From assembly GCA_903879995.1 (NCBI GenBank), contig CAIRNW010000320.1, forward strand, positions 1-6,830: a stretch of 6,830 nt of DNA, given 5' to 3'. Position numbers and translations under genes: made by a program. The notes beneath the pieces were generated by a model. It saw only the letters and a program-made list of their open reading frames with translations, made no database searches and was not told the DNA's origin. Shown here one piece after another: positions 1-6,698 of this stretch. Every line of letters begins with the position of its first letter. Position 1 is the stretch's first letter. This DNA comes from an uncultured Bacteroidota bacterium (GTDB lineage Bacteria; Bacteroidota; Bacteroidia; Chitinophagales; Chitinophagaceae).

Positions 1-135
1 CAAGCAGGACAACCCTCGTTGGTTATGTTATCCCAACAACAATTTACCGCAGAAGAAAAAGCTGCCTTTGAATTACTACAACAAGGATGGAACAAGGACA
101 GGTTGGCTTACATTTGCCCCGATGACGCTCCATAA
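1..135 (+). CDS. 3' end of an unidentified protein (partial)
   Basis: Frame 1 is open from the first base to a TAA at 133–135 and gives the last 44 residues of a protein whose start lies outside the window. The tail is hydrophilic and mostly helical in character (FTAEEKAAFELLQQGWNKDR), ending in CPDDAP. I do not recognise the family from this fragment; there is no complete domain, motif or membrane segment. That it is real is supported by the way it ends: its stop lies 14 bases inside serC, an overlap typical of translationally coupled operon genes, and its frame gives a plausible protein composition. From memory, serC in Bacteroidota often follows a ferredoxin or an acyl-CoA reductase gene, but nothing visible here identifies this fragment as either. 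Confidence 0.6.
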   Translation, partial: QAGQPSLVMLSQQQFTAEEKAAFELLQQGWNKDRLAYICPDDAP

Positions 136-1195
136 TTTCAATGCAGGTCCCTCCATTCTTCCAAAAACAGTTTTAGAAGAGGCAAGCAGCGCCCTGTTGA
201 ATTTCAATGGATCTGGACTTTCAATTCTTGAAATTGGACATCGTACTCCCCTGTTTACTCCGGTAATGGAAGAGGCAAGAGCCCTGGTGAAAGAATTGAT
301 GCAGCTGGATGAAGCGCATGAAGTTCTTTTTTTACACGGGGGTGCCACGCTTCAGTTTGTACAAGTACCCATGAATTTATTAGGCACTAATCAAGTTGCC
401 AATTACACAGAAACGGGAACCTGGTCAGAAAAAGCGATCAAAGAAGCGCGTTTATTCGGGAATGTTCACGTTGCTGGTTCGTCCTTACATACCGGGCATA
501 CTACTATCCCAAAGAAATTAGATTTGAATCCGGCAGGTGCTTATTTACACTTAACCTCCAATGAAACCATTGCAGGTACACAATGGCATCAATTTCCAAC
601 TGATTGTGGAATGCCATTGGTAGCAGACATGAGTAGTGATATCATGAGTCGCGTACTTGACTTCAACCAGTTTGATATAATCTATGCAGGAGCGCAAAAA
701 AATATTGGACCTGCCGGAGTTTCCTTAGTAGTTGTAAATAAAAATTGTCTTGGAAAAATTGATCGTCCCATACCTGCATTCATGGACTATCGTTTACATA
801 TTAAGGAGGCAAGCATGCTCAACACCCCGCCCGTGTTTGCAGTGTATGTGATCTTACTCACCCTACGCTGGTTAAAAGAACAAGGCGGTGTAGCAGCTAT
901 AGAACAAAAAAATAAAGCGAAAGCAAAATTATTTTACGACACCCTGGATGCCTTGCCTCTCTTTCACGGACCCGTTGCCAAAGAAGACCGCAGTATGATG
1001 AACGCAGTTTTTTTAATGCAAGATCCAAAATTGGAAAAGGAATTTTTATCAGCAGCGGAACAGGAAGGAATGGTAGGAATTAAAGGGCACCGCAGTGTGG
1101 GTGGTTTTCGTGTTTCACTTTATAATGCGTTGCCGCTTGAATCCGTTCAAGCAATAACATCGTTTATGCGCACGTTCGCAAATAAAAAAGGCTAA
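122..1195 (+). CDS. serC: Phosphoserine aminotransferase SerC
   Basis: A cytoplasmic PLP enzyme that interconverts 3-phosphohydroxypyruvate plus glutamate with O-phosphoserine plus 2-oxoglutarate, the second step of serine biosynthesis; the family can also act in pyridoxal phosphate synthesis. The 357-residue protein shows the family pattern throughout: NFNAGPS at 5–11, the His-Arg pair H40-R41, GGATLQF at 73–79, W101, TSNETIAGTQW at 145–155, D169 for the PLP ring nitrogen, and the Schiff-base lysine K193 in AGAQKNIGPAG. Near the C-terminus GHRSVGGFR (322–330) supplies the second His-Arg pair that binds substrate phosphate. I chose the ATG at 122 rather than the in-frame ATG at 68 because SerC proteins begin just before NFNAGP, and the 18 extra residues have no family character. 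No Shine-Dalgarno is seen, so coupling to the upstream gene (14-base overlap) is likely. DUF1015 follows after one base; serA is not in the window. Confidence 0.97.
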   Translation: MTLHNFNAGPSILPKTVLEEASSALLNFNGSGLSILEIGHRTPLFTPVMEEARALVKELMQLDEAHEVLFLHGGATLQFVQVPMNLLGTNQVANYTETGTWSEKAIKEARLFGNVHVAGSSLHTGHTTIPKKLDLNPAGAYLHLTSNETIAGTQWHQFPTDCGMPLVADMSSDIMSRVLDFNQFDIIYAGAQKNIGPAGVSLVVVNKNCLGKIDRPIPAFMDYRLHIKEASMLNTPPVFAVYVILLTLRWLKEQGGVAAIEQKNKAKAKLFYDTLDALPLFHGPVAKEDRSMMNAVFLMQDPKLEKEFLSAAEQEGMVGIKGHRSVGGFRVSLYNALPLESVQAITSFMRTFANKKG

Positions 1196-1196
1196 T

Positions 1197-2417
1197 ATGG
1201 CTCATATTCAACCCTTCAAGGCACTTCGCCCAACTCCTTCGCATGCAGCACAAGTTGCTTCCAGACCTTATGATGTGTTGAACAGTGAGGAAGCACGTGA
1301 GGAAGCCAAAGGAAATCCGCTTTCTTTTTTACAAGTAACTAAATCAGAAATTAGTCTAGACCCTGCCATCGATATTCATAGCCAAGCGGTCTATGATAAA
1401 GCGTTGGAAAATTTAAACCGTTTGCGTCAAGAGGGCGTATTAGTGCAGGAGGAAACTGCCTGTTATTATATCTACACCTTAGTAATGAACGGACGCAGCC
1501 AAACCGGTTTGGTTTGTGTTTCCGCGGTAGACGATTATGAAAATGATCTAATCAAAAAGCACGAGTTCACCCGTCCTGAAAAAGAAAAGGATCGGATTGA
1601 TCATATGCGTACGATTCGTGCACAAACTGGAAATGTCTTTTTAGCCTATCGGGATGTGGATACCATGAACCAGTGCATTGAAAATTGGCGTAGCACACAT
1701 TCCCCTCTATTTGATTTTACCGCGCATGATGGTATTCAACATACAATTTGGTGTGTGAACGATCCTGATACTGTGCAACAAATCACTTCCCTTTTTGCAA
1801 CACAGGTTCCTTGCACTTATATCGCAGATGGGCATCATCGCGCCGCCTCTGCAGCCAAAGTAGCTACCGCATTAGCAGATAGTAAGGAGGGTCGTTTTTT
1901 TCTAACCACCATCTTTCCTGCTAGTCAATTAGCTATCCTGGATTACAATCGTGTAATCAAAGATTTAAATGGACATGAAGCTGGTGCATTGCTTTCGCTA
2001 TTAGAAAAAGATTTTACTATTATACCATCGGCTGTTGCAGTACGTCCTACTCAATTACATGTGTTTGGTATGTATCTCGAGGGGAAATGGTATCAGTTGG
2101 CAGCAAAGCCAGGTACTTATGGAACTGATCCCATTGGCGTTTTGGATGTAACCATTTTTACAAAATTAATTTTAGAAAAGCACCTGGGAATTGAAGATCA
2201 ACGGACGGACAAACGGATTGATTTTGTGGGGGGCATTCGCGGATTAGGTGAGTTAGAAAAAAGAGTGAACAGTGGGGAAATGAAAATTGCATTTAGTTTT
2301 TATCCGGTTAGTATTGAACAATTGTTTGCTATTGCCGATAGTGGAAATGTGATGCCACCTAAAAGCACTTGGTTTGAACCAAAACTGCGTGATGGATTAT
2401 TAACGCACTTGATTTAA
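1197..2417 (+). CDS. DUF1015 family protein, possible serine-metabolism enzyme
   Basis: A full-length DUF1015 protein of 406 residues, the usual family size, with no signal peptide or membrane segment, so probably cytoplasmic. Family motifs are visible in order: RPYDVLNSEEARE (23–35), NPLSFLQVTKSEI (40–52), HEFTRPEKEKDR (122–133), AQTGNVFLAY (142–151), IADGHHRAASA (209–219), GIEDQRTDKRIDFVGGIRG (331–349) and MPPKSTWFEPKLRDG (386–400). The invariant His, Arg, Asp and Glu residues suggest an enzyme rather than a structural protein. Its start lies one base after the serC stop, so the two are almost certainly co-translated, tying it to phosphoserine or serine metabolism. I infer, without proof, that it could be a free-serine kinase: the ADGHHR segment recalls the glycine/arginine phosphate-binding motif of ParB/sulfiredoxin-fold proteins, a fold used by the archaeal ADP-dependent serine kinase SerK. 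Family assignment is firm; the reaction is not. Confidence 0.9.
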   Translation: MAHIQPFKALRPTPSHAAQVASRPYDVLNSEEAREEAKGNPLSFLQVTKSEISLDPAIDIHSQAVYDKALENLNRLRQEGVLVQEETACYYIYTLVMNGRSQTGLVCVSAVDDYENDLIKKHEFTRPEKEKDRIDHMRTIRAQTGNVFLAYRDVDTMNQCIENWRSTHSPLFDFTAHDGIQHTIWCVNDPDTVQQITSLFATQVPCTYIADGHHRAASAAKVATALADSKEGRFFLTTIFPASQLAILDYNRVIKDLNGHEAGALLSLLEKDFTIIPSAVAVRPTQLHVFGMYLEGKWYQLAAKPGTYGTDPIGVLDVTIFTKLILEKHLGIEDQRTDKRIDFVGGIRGLGELEKRVNSGEMKIAFSFYPVSIEQLFAIADSGNVMPPKSTWFEPKLRDGLLTHLI

Positions 2418-2429
2418 GAAGTACAACAT

Positions 2430-3437
2430 ATGAATAAGCAGCTTTATTTGTTTGGGTTGTTATGGATGATAAATCTGGTTGGTTTTTCACAGTCCTCTAT
2501 CAAACAATTACAACAAACTGCACGTGACTATAATAACAGAGGCGATCATGCAAATGCGGTGATTGTACTTCGTCAGGGACTACGTGATTTTCCCAAGGCA
2601 TTAGAATTGGAAAAAGATCTTGTGCTTTCTTTAACCTTACAGCGTGAATACGCCAGTGCAAAGGAATTAGCACTAGCGCTCACACAACGCGCCGATGCTG
2701 ATGTGGTTTGTTTTCAATTAGCAGGTAATGTATTCAAAGCATTAGAAGAGGTAAAAGAATGCGAACAACTCTACCAAAAAGGGATCAAGAAATTTCCTGC
2801 CAGTGGACCCTTGTACAGTGAATGGGGCGAGCTCCGTTCTTCCAATAAAGACGGAAGAGCGATTGTTTGTTGGGAAGATGGGATTCAAGCGGATCCCTCC
2901 TATGGAGGAAACTATTATAATGCAGCTTTGCATTATTCAAAAAACAATGAACCTATTTGGGCCTTGCTTTACGCAGAGATTTATATCAACATGGAGAGCC
3001 GGAGTGATCGTGCTCGTAACATGAAAAAAATTCTTTTTGAACAATATCAGGAATTGCTCACCAAGCAAGCCTATCGACCTGGAAAAAAAACAGATGCCTT
3101 TACACAACAAGTATTTCAAATACTAGACAGTGCATCCGGCCCCGCCCGGCAAGGACTGAACCGAGAAACCTTAACCATGATCAGAACACGATTTGTGTTA
3201 GACTGGTATAGTAAATACGGGACAGTTTATCCCTTTAAACTTTTTGAACACCAACGACAATTATTACAATCCGGACTTTTTGAAGCCTATGATCAATGGC
3301 TTTTTGCTGAGGGCATTGATCCCGAAGGATTTACTCAATGGTCGCTGCAAAATACAGCTACTTACACCCGTCTCCGAGAGTTTTTGTTCAACCGAGTATT
3401 CAAAATTCCTGCCGGACAATACTACAGAAATCGCTGA
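2430..3437 (+). CDS. Exported tetratricopeptide-repeat protein
   Basis: A 335-residue protein with a signal peptide: K3, then a hydrophobic stretch at about 5–18, then GFSQ with probable cleavage after residue 21. There is no lipobox cysteine, so it is probably a soluble periplasmic or outer-membrane-associated protein. The mature part begins with helical hairpins of TPR type at about 24–57, 58–90, 91–125, 127–160 and a weaker one at 160–193, recognisable from small/large residue spacing and repeat ends such as FPKA, FPASG and DPSYGG. TPR hairpins usually bind other proteins. The region from about 220 to the end contains no repeat I can recognise and is rich in Phe, Tyr and Gln. The gene starts 12 bases after DUF1015, so it belongs to the same transcription unit, but its partner and role cannot be read from sequence. 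The start is supported by the signal peptide directly after the ATG. Confidence 0.85.
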   Translation: MNKQLYLFGLLWMINLVGFSQSSIKQLQQTARDYNNRGDHANAVIVLRQGLRDFPKALELEKDLVLSLTLQREYASAKELALALTQRADADVVCFQLAGNVFKALEEVKECEQLYQKGIKKFPASGPLYSEWGELRSSNKDGRAIVCWEDGIQADPSYGGNYYNAALHYSKNNEPIWALLYAEIYINMESRSDRARNMKKILFEQYQELLTKQAYRPGKKTDAFTQQVFQILDSASGPARQGLNRETLTMIRTRFVLDWYSKYGTVYPFKLFEHQRQLLQSGLFEAYDQWLFAEGIDPEGFTQWSLQNTATYTRLREFLFNRVFKIPAGQYYRNR

Positions 3438-3476
3438 ACGCGAAAATTTCATAAATTGGTAGTTTAACGATCTGCC

Positions 3477-5258
3477 ATGAGCCAAGCTACCCGATTATTT
3501 GACTGTCTTGCTATTAATGTAAAAGAAAATCCATTAGAGGATATGCTGGCTGCCAAAGAAGGCGGTCAGTGGAAAAAGTATAGTACTGCAACCGTAAAAG
3601 AAACTGTCGATAAACTAAGTGCTGGTCTACTATCCATTGGTGTGGGCTGTGGAGATATGAGTCCGGAGGGGAGAGATAAAGTAGCTATTCTCTCAAAAAA
3701 TAGACCGGAGTGGATTATGCTGGATTTGGCGGTTCAACAAATTGGCGCCATCCTGACACCGCTCTACCCTACTATTAATGTAAACGAACTTGAATTTGTT
3801 TTAAATGATTCGCAAGCCAAAGTAGTTTTTGTGAATGACCAGGATCTTTACTTGAAAGTAATTAGCCTGAAAGACCGGTTGCCACATCTCAAATTTATTT
3901 ACACGTTTGAGCATGTAGCGAATGCAGCACATTGGAAAGAATTGCTACAAGCATCCACTCCATCCTTAGTGGCTTCAATTCCTGGAATCAGTGCTAAAAT
4001 TGGAGGAGAGGATTTAGCTACCATCATTTATACATCCGGAACCACAGGTACACCCAAAGGAGTGATGCTTTCCCATAGAAATGTAATGACCAACGTGAAA
4101 GCCTCTTTACCCTGTTTTCCTCCGGGAGAACATATGCGCGCCTTAAGCTTTTTGCCGCTCAATCACATTCTGGAACGCATGGTTACTTACTTGTACCTCT
4201 ATAAGGGAACAGCTATTTACTATGCCGAGAGTATGGATACGATTGGTGATAATTTGAAAGAAGTAAAACCACATTTATTTACAACCGTTCCCCGCTTGCT
4301 CGAGAAAGTATATGACAAGATCATGCTGAAGGGAAATGAATTAACCGGTACCAAGCGTAAACTATTTTTCTGGGCGCATTCCCTGGCTGAAAAATTTGAA
4401 ATTAATACCAGCTTAAGCCCGGTTTATAAATTTCAGTTAGCCCTTGCGAATAAATTAATTTTTAGCAAATGGAGAGAAGCGCTCGGTGGAAATGTAAAAG
4501 CCATCATTAGCGGAGGGGCAGCCTGCCAGGTACGATTGATCCGAATTTTTACGGCGGCACGTATTGTGATCATGGAGGGATATGGCTTAACGGAAACTTC
4601 ACCTGTAATTAGCGTGAATCGCTTTGATGAGAATGGACGTGAGTTTGGATCCGTGGGCCCCTTCATAGAAGGAGTGGAAGTAAAAATTGCAGAAGATGGT
4701 GAGATTCTTTGTAAAGGACCTAATATTATGATGGGTTATTACAAACGGCCCGACCTGACTGGTGATGTCATGCAAGGAGATTGGTTTATGACAGGGGATA
4801 TTGGTACTTTTTCTTCAAGAGGCTATTTAAAAATAACGGATCGCAAAAAAGAACTCTTCAAAACCAGTGGTGGAAAATATGTTGCGCCTCTTCCCATTGA
4901 AAGCCGTTTGAAGGAGTCTATTTTTATTGAGCAAACCATGGTGATTGGAGCTGATCAAAAATTTGTAAGTGCTTTAATTGTCCCTTCCTTCCCCAATTTA
5001 CTAGACTGGTGTCGTCAACAAGGAATTTCAGAGACAAATCCAGTTGTCTTGTGTAAGCATCCTCGAGTTATCGAGCATTATCAGGAATTAGTAGAGAGTT
5101 TCAATAAATTTTTCAATCCGGTGGAGCAAGTGAAAAAATTTGCACTACTTCCTAATGACTGGGGCGTTGACAGTGGAGAATTAACACCCAAACTTTCTTT
5201 AAAGAGAAAAGTGATCCTGGAAAAATTCAAGGAGTCGATCGAGCAGATCTATGCCTAA
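3477..5258 (+). CDS. Long-chain fatty-acid–CoA ligase (AMP-binding)
   Basis: A 593-residue adenylate-forming enzyme that activates fatty acids to acyl-CoA through an acyl-AMP intermediate, for beta-oxidation or lipid synthesis. Motifs in order: the phosphate-binding loop YTSGTTGTPKG (185–195), LPLNHILER (227–235), the glycine-rich GGAACQVRL (346–354), the adenine-binding EGYGLTETSP (367–376), the ribose-binding aspartate in TGD (439–441), the hinge segment DRKKELFKTSGGKY (455–468) and the C-terminal GELTPKLSLKRK (567–578), whose K576 is my best candidate for the catalytic lysine. Length and the FKTSGGKY signature fit the long-chain (FadD15/ACSL-like) group rather than acetyl-CoA synthetase. 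No signal peptide or membrane span is seen, so it is cytoplasmic or peripheral. An in-frame TAA at 3465–3467 makes 3477 the first usable ATG. It lies 39 bases after the TPR gene and probably ends the operon. Exact chain-length preference is not visible. Confidence 0.95.
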   Translation: MSQATRLFDCLAINVKENPLEDMLAAKEGGQWKKYSTATVKETVDKLSAGLLSIGVGCGDMSPEGRDKVAILSKNRPEWIMLDLAVQQIGAILTPLYPTINVNELEFVLNDSQAKVVFVNDQDLYLKVISLKDRLPHLKFIYTFEHVANAAHWKELLQASTPSLVASIPGISAKIGGEDLATIIYTSGTTGTPKGVMLSHRNVMTNVKASLPCFPPGEHMRALSFLPLNHILERMVTYLYLYKGTAIYYAESMDTIGDNLKEVKPHLFTTVPRLLEKVYDKIMLKGNELTGTKRKLFFWAHSLAEKFEINTSLSPVYKFQLALANKLIFSKWREALGGNVKAIISGGAACQVRLIRIFTAARIVIMEGYGLTETSPVISVNRFDENGREFGSVGPFIEGVEVKIAEDGEILCKGPNIMMGYYKRPDLTGDVMQGDWFMTGDIGTFSSRGYLKITDRKKELFKTSGGKYVAPLPIESRLKESIFIEQTMVIGADQKFVSALIVPSFPNLLDWCRQQGISETNPVVLCKHPRVIEHYQELVESFNKFFNPVEQVKKFALLPNDWGVDSGELTPKLSLKRKVILEKFKESIEQIYA

Positions 5259-5728
5259 CGTCCTCGACTGGAATCCCGACGACCGCGCTGCATCATTTTA
5301 ATAACAAATTGATCGTAGCCTTTTTGTTGTTCTTCCGTCAATATATTTCTGACTTTTTGCAGATAACTGACCGTCATTGCATTAATAGTAGACTGCCAGT
5401 CATTAATCTTTTGATTACTTACAGTAAGTAAGGAATCTCTGTTCCCAACATCCGTAGTGGTAAATAAAGCAGTTTTAGCCTGTCTGATGGAATCATAATA
5501 AACACCCACGTTTTTGAAATGAGCTTCCCGTAATTCCCGATGTTGTTTTTCTTGTGCCGGAGACAGATTTATTTCTTTCGCCAATAGCGCTGAGGTATCC
5601 ATACGTTCTCTACTATAGGGTCGGTGTGATTTATTTCTGTCGAGTACCAGATAAATTACAAGCCCGGTGTTGATCAGCAACAACACTATTACTGCAGTGG
5701 TCAAAAAGCGAGGAGAAGTAGTACTCAT
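5255..5728 (-). CDS. Membrane-anchored Spy/CpxP/CnrX-like periplasmic protein
   Basis: A 157-residue protein with an N-terminal membrane anchor (about residues 10–29) and no clear cleavage site, leaving some 125 residues probably in the periplasm. The soluble part is charged and helical, with two spaced motifs of the LTxxQ kind typical of the Spy/CpxP/zinc-resistance superfamily: LSPAQEKQHRELREAHF (55–71) and LTEEQQKGYDQF (130–141). Between them lies IRQAKTALF (81–89), as in Bacteroidota members of this group. Such proteins act as periplasmic chaperones or, as with CnrX, as metal sensors controlling an ECF sigma factor. Here it is the third gene behind a sigma factor and a putative anti-sigma factor, six bases after the latter, which favours a sensing or feedback role. 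Candidate ligands H35, H63 and H70 exist, but I see no CnrX-like His/Met pair in the later helix, so metal binding is open. Its stop overlaps the stop of the convergent acyl-CoA synthetase gene. Confidence 0.8.
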   Translation of the reverse strand: MSTTSPRFLTTAVIVLLLINTGLVIYLVLDRNKSHRPYSRERMDTSALLAKEINLSPAQEKQHRELREAHFKNVGVYYDSIRQAKTALFTTTDVGNRDSLLTVSNQKINDWQSTINAMTVSYLQKVRNILTEEQQKGYDQFVIKMMQRGRRDSSRGR

Positions 5729-5734
5729 AAATAA

Positions 5735-6073
5735 TTATTTAACAACAGCCCACTCAATTGGATTTTCCTGATAAGGGATAGATTCTTGTAGTGCGTATTC
5801 GGTTCTCCATTGGGTCTGCTCCTCCGCTTCAGCCCACTTTTGATCAGGAGCAGTAGGTTGATTGAACAGCAAGGATACATTGATCACCAATAAAAACAAT
5901 AATACCAACAAGGTGAAGGCGGGTTGTAAAAAAAATCCATTTTGTGGACGGCTATGCGCCGCCTCCATACGCGTTCGTAGGCGAGTATAGAAGTATGGGG
6001 GTGCGGAGACCCTCTTTACTTGATCGAGGCTGTTTAGCACCTTTTCTACTGATGATGTTACGTCTTGTTTCAT
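5735..6073 (-). CDS. Putative membrane anti-sigma factor
   Basis: A small 112-residue protein with one membrane span (about 51–70, PAFTLLVLLFLLVINVSLLF). The N-terminal ~46 residues are charged and helical and contain VLNSLDQVKRVSAPPYFYTR (12–31), a pattern I associate with small proteins following ECF sigma genes in Bacteroidota. The basic segment before the span predicts N-terminus in the cytoplasm and the acidic tail (72–112) in the periplasm. That topology, and the position directly after the sigma gene and before a periplasmic sensor-like gene, fit an anti-sigma factor whose cytoplasmic helices hold the sigma factor. There is no HxxxCxxC zinc motif, and the protein has no cysteine at all, so it is not a classical ZAS anti-sigma; it is closer in layout to the short CnrY type. 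Function is inferred from size, topology and context. Start: 43 bases after the sigma stop, with no Shine-Dalgarno. Confidence 0.72.
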   Translation of the reverse strand: MKQDVTSSVEKVLNSLDQVKRVSAPPYFYTRLRTRMEAAHSRPQNGFFLQPAFTLLVLLFLLVINVSLLFNQPTAPDQKWAEAEEQTQWRTEYALQESIPYQENPIEWAVVK

Positions 6074-6116
6074 TTGGAAAGTGGTTTGACGTGGTATTAA
6101 AATAAAACTTTCTCGG

Positions 6117-6698
6117 TTAGGGTGTAGATATCTTTTTTTCCAGGATTTTTCGAAGATTTAATCGGGCCCTGTGCATTAGCGATTCAACGGCAGGAAGGGT
6201 ATTTCCCATAACCGTAGCAATCTCCAGATAAGAGAGCCCTTCCAGTTTGTGGAGAACAAAAGCAACTTTTTGATTTTCAGGCAGCTGAGCAATGGCTGTC
6301 ATAAGTTGAGCAGCCTCTTCTTTTCTTTCTAGGGAAACCCCCGGGTGATTAAAATCTTGAATATTTTCCACCGGACTCTCCTCCTCGGTTTCCCATAACC
6401 TTTTTAATAGCCCAAAGCGCTTTTTACTTTTTCGAGCTCTGAGTAAATCTAAAGCCCGGGTGGTAGTGATACGGTAAATCCAGGTCGAGAGTTTTGCCTC
6501 TGATTTAAAATTTCCAATAGAGCGGTATACCTGAATAAAAACCTCTTGGGCCACGTCTTCCGCATCGGATTCATTTTGTACTATTCCTAAAGCGGTATTA
6601 TATACCAGATCCTGGTAACGCTCAACAAGTGTTCGAAACGCTGCTTCATCACCCTGCTTGAGGCGCTCAATTAATTCTAATTCGTCCTGCGGTACCAT
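6117..6698 (-). CDS. ECF-type RNA polymerase sigma factor (sigma-70 family)
   Basis: A 193-residue group 4 sigma factor that directs RNA polymerase to a dedicated set of promoters. Sigma region 2 spans about 21–90: FRTLVERYQDLVYNTA, the core-binding DAEDVAQEVFIQVYRSI (45–61) and the −10 recognition segment ending in WIYRITTTRALDLLRARK (73–90). A linker of about 40 acidic residues follows (WETEEESPVENIQDF), then region 4 at about 130–187 with the helix-turn-helix around LSYLEIATVMGNTLPAVESLM (155–175) and MHRARLNLRKIL after it. No extra C-terminal domain is present. The start is firm: an in-frame TAA sits immediately before the ATG, so no longer form is possible. It leads a three-gene cassette with the putative anti-sigma factor and the Spy-like protein. 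Such genes often control their own operon, but I find no convincing ECF promoter upstream. Function is certain at family level; the signal and targets are unknown. Confidence 0.96.
   Translation of the reverse strand: MVPQDELELIERLKQGDEAAFRTLVERYQDLVYNTALGIVQNESDAEDVAQEVFIQVYRSIGNFKSEAKLSTWIYRITTTRALDLLRARKSKKRFGLLKRLWETEEESPVENIQDFNHPGVSLERKEEAAQLMTAIAQLPENQKVAFVLHKLEGLSYLEIATVMGNTLPAVESLMHRARLNLRKILEKKISTP

Noticed and set aside
68..121. Longer serC start giving 18 extra N-terminal residues
   Set aside because: The extension (MNYYNKDGTRTGWLTFAP) has no family character and would overlap the upstream gene by 68 bases; SerC proteins begin a few residues before NFNAGP, which matches the ATG at 122.
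76..348. Open frame of 90 codons on the minus strand inside serC
   Set aside because: It lies wholly within a well-supported gene and its protein has no recognisable motif or sensible composition. The short frames at 2742–2933, 2803–3024, 2937–3119, 3244–3485 and 4433–4666 are rejected for the same reason, except that 3244–3462 and 3264–3485 also reach the short gap before the acyl-CoA synthetase.
3438..3476. Possible separate promoter before the acyl-CoA synthetase
   Set aside because: The AT-rich gap holds only weak matches (TAAATTGG, TAGTTTAA) to TAnnTTTG and no −33 element at a suitable distance, so I treat the gene as part of the upstream operon.
5200..5320. Bidirectional terminator at the convergent junction
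   Set aside because: No GC-rich hairpin with a T-run is visible on either strand around the shared stop codons.
6074..6116. Internal promoter or regulatory site between the sigma and anti-sigma genes
   Set aside because: The 43-base gap shows only two short ACCAC copies in minus-strand sense and no convincing promoter, hairpin or ribosome-binding site.
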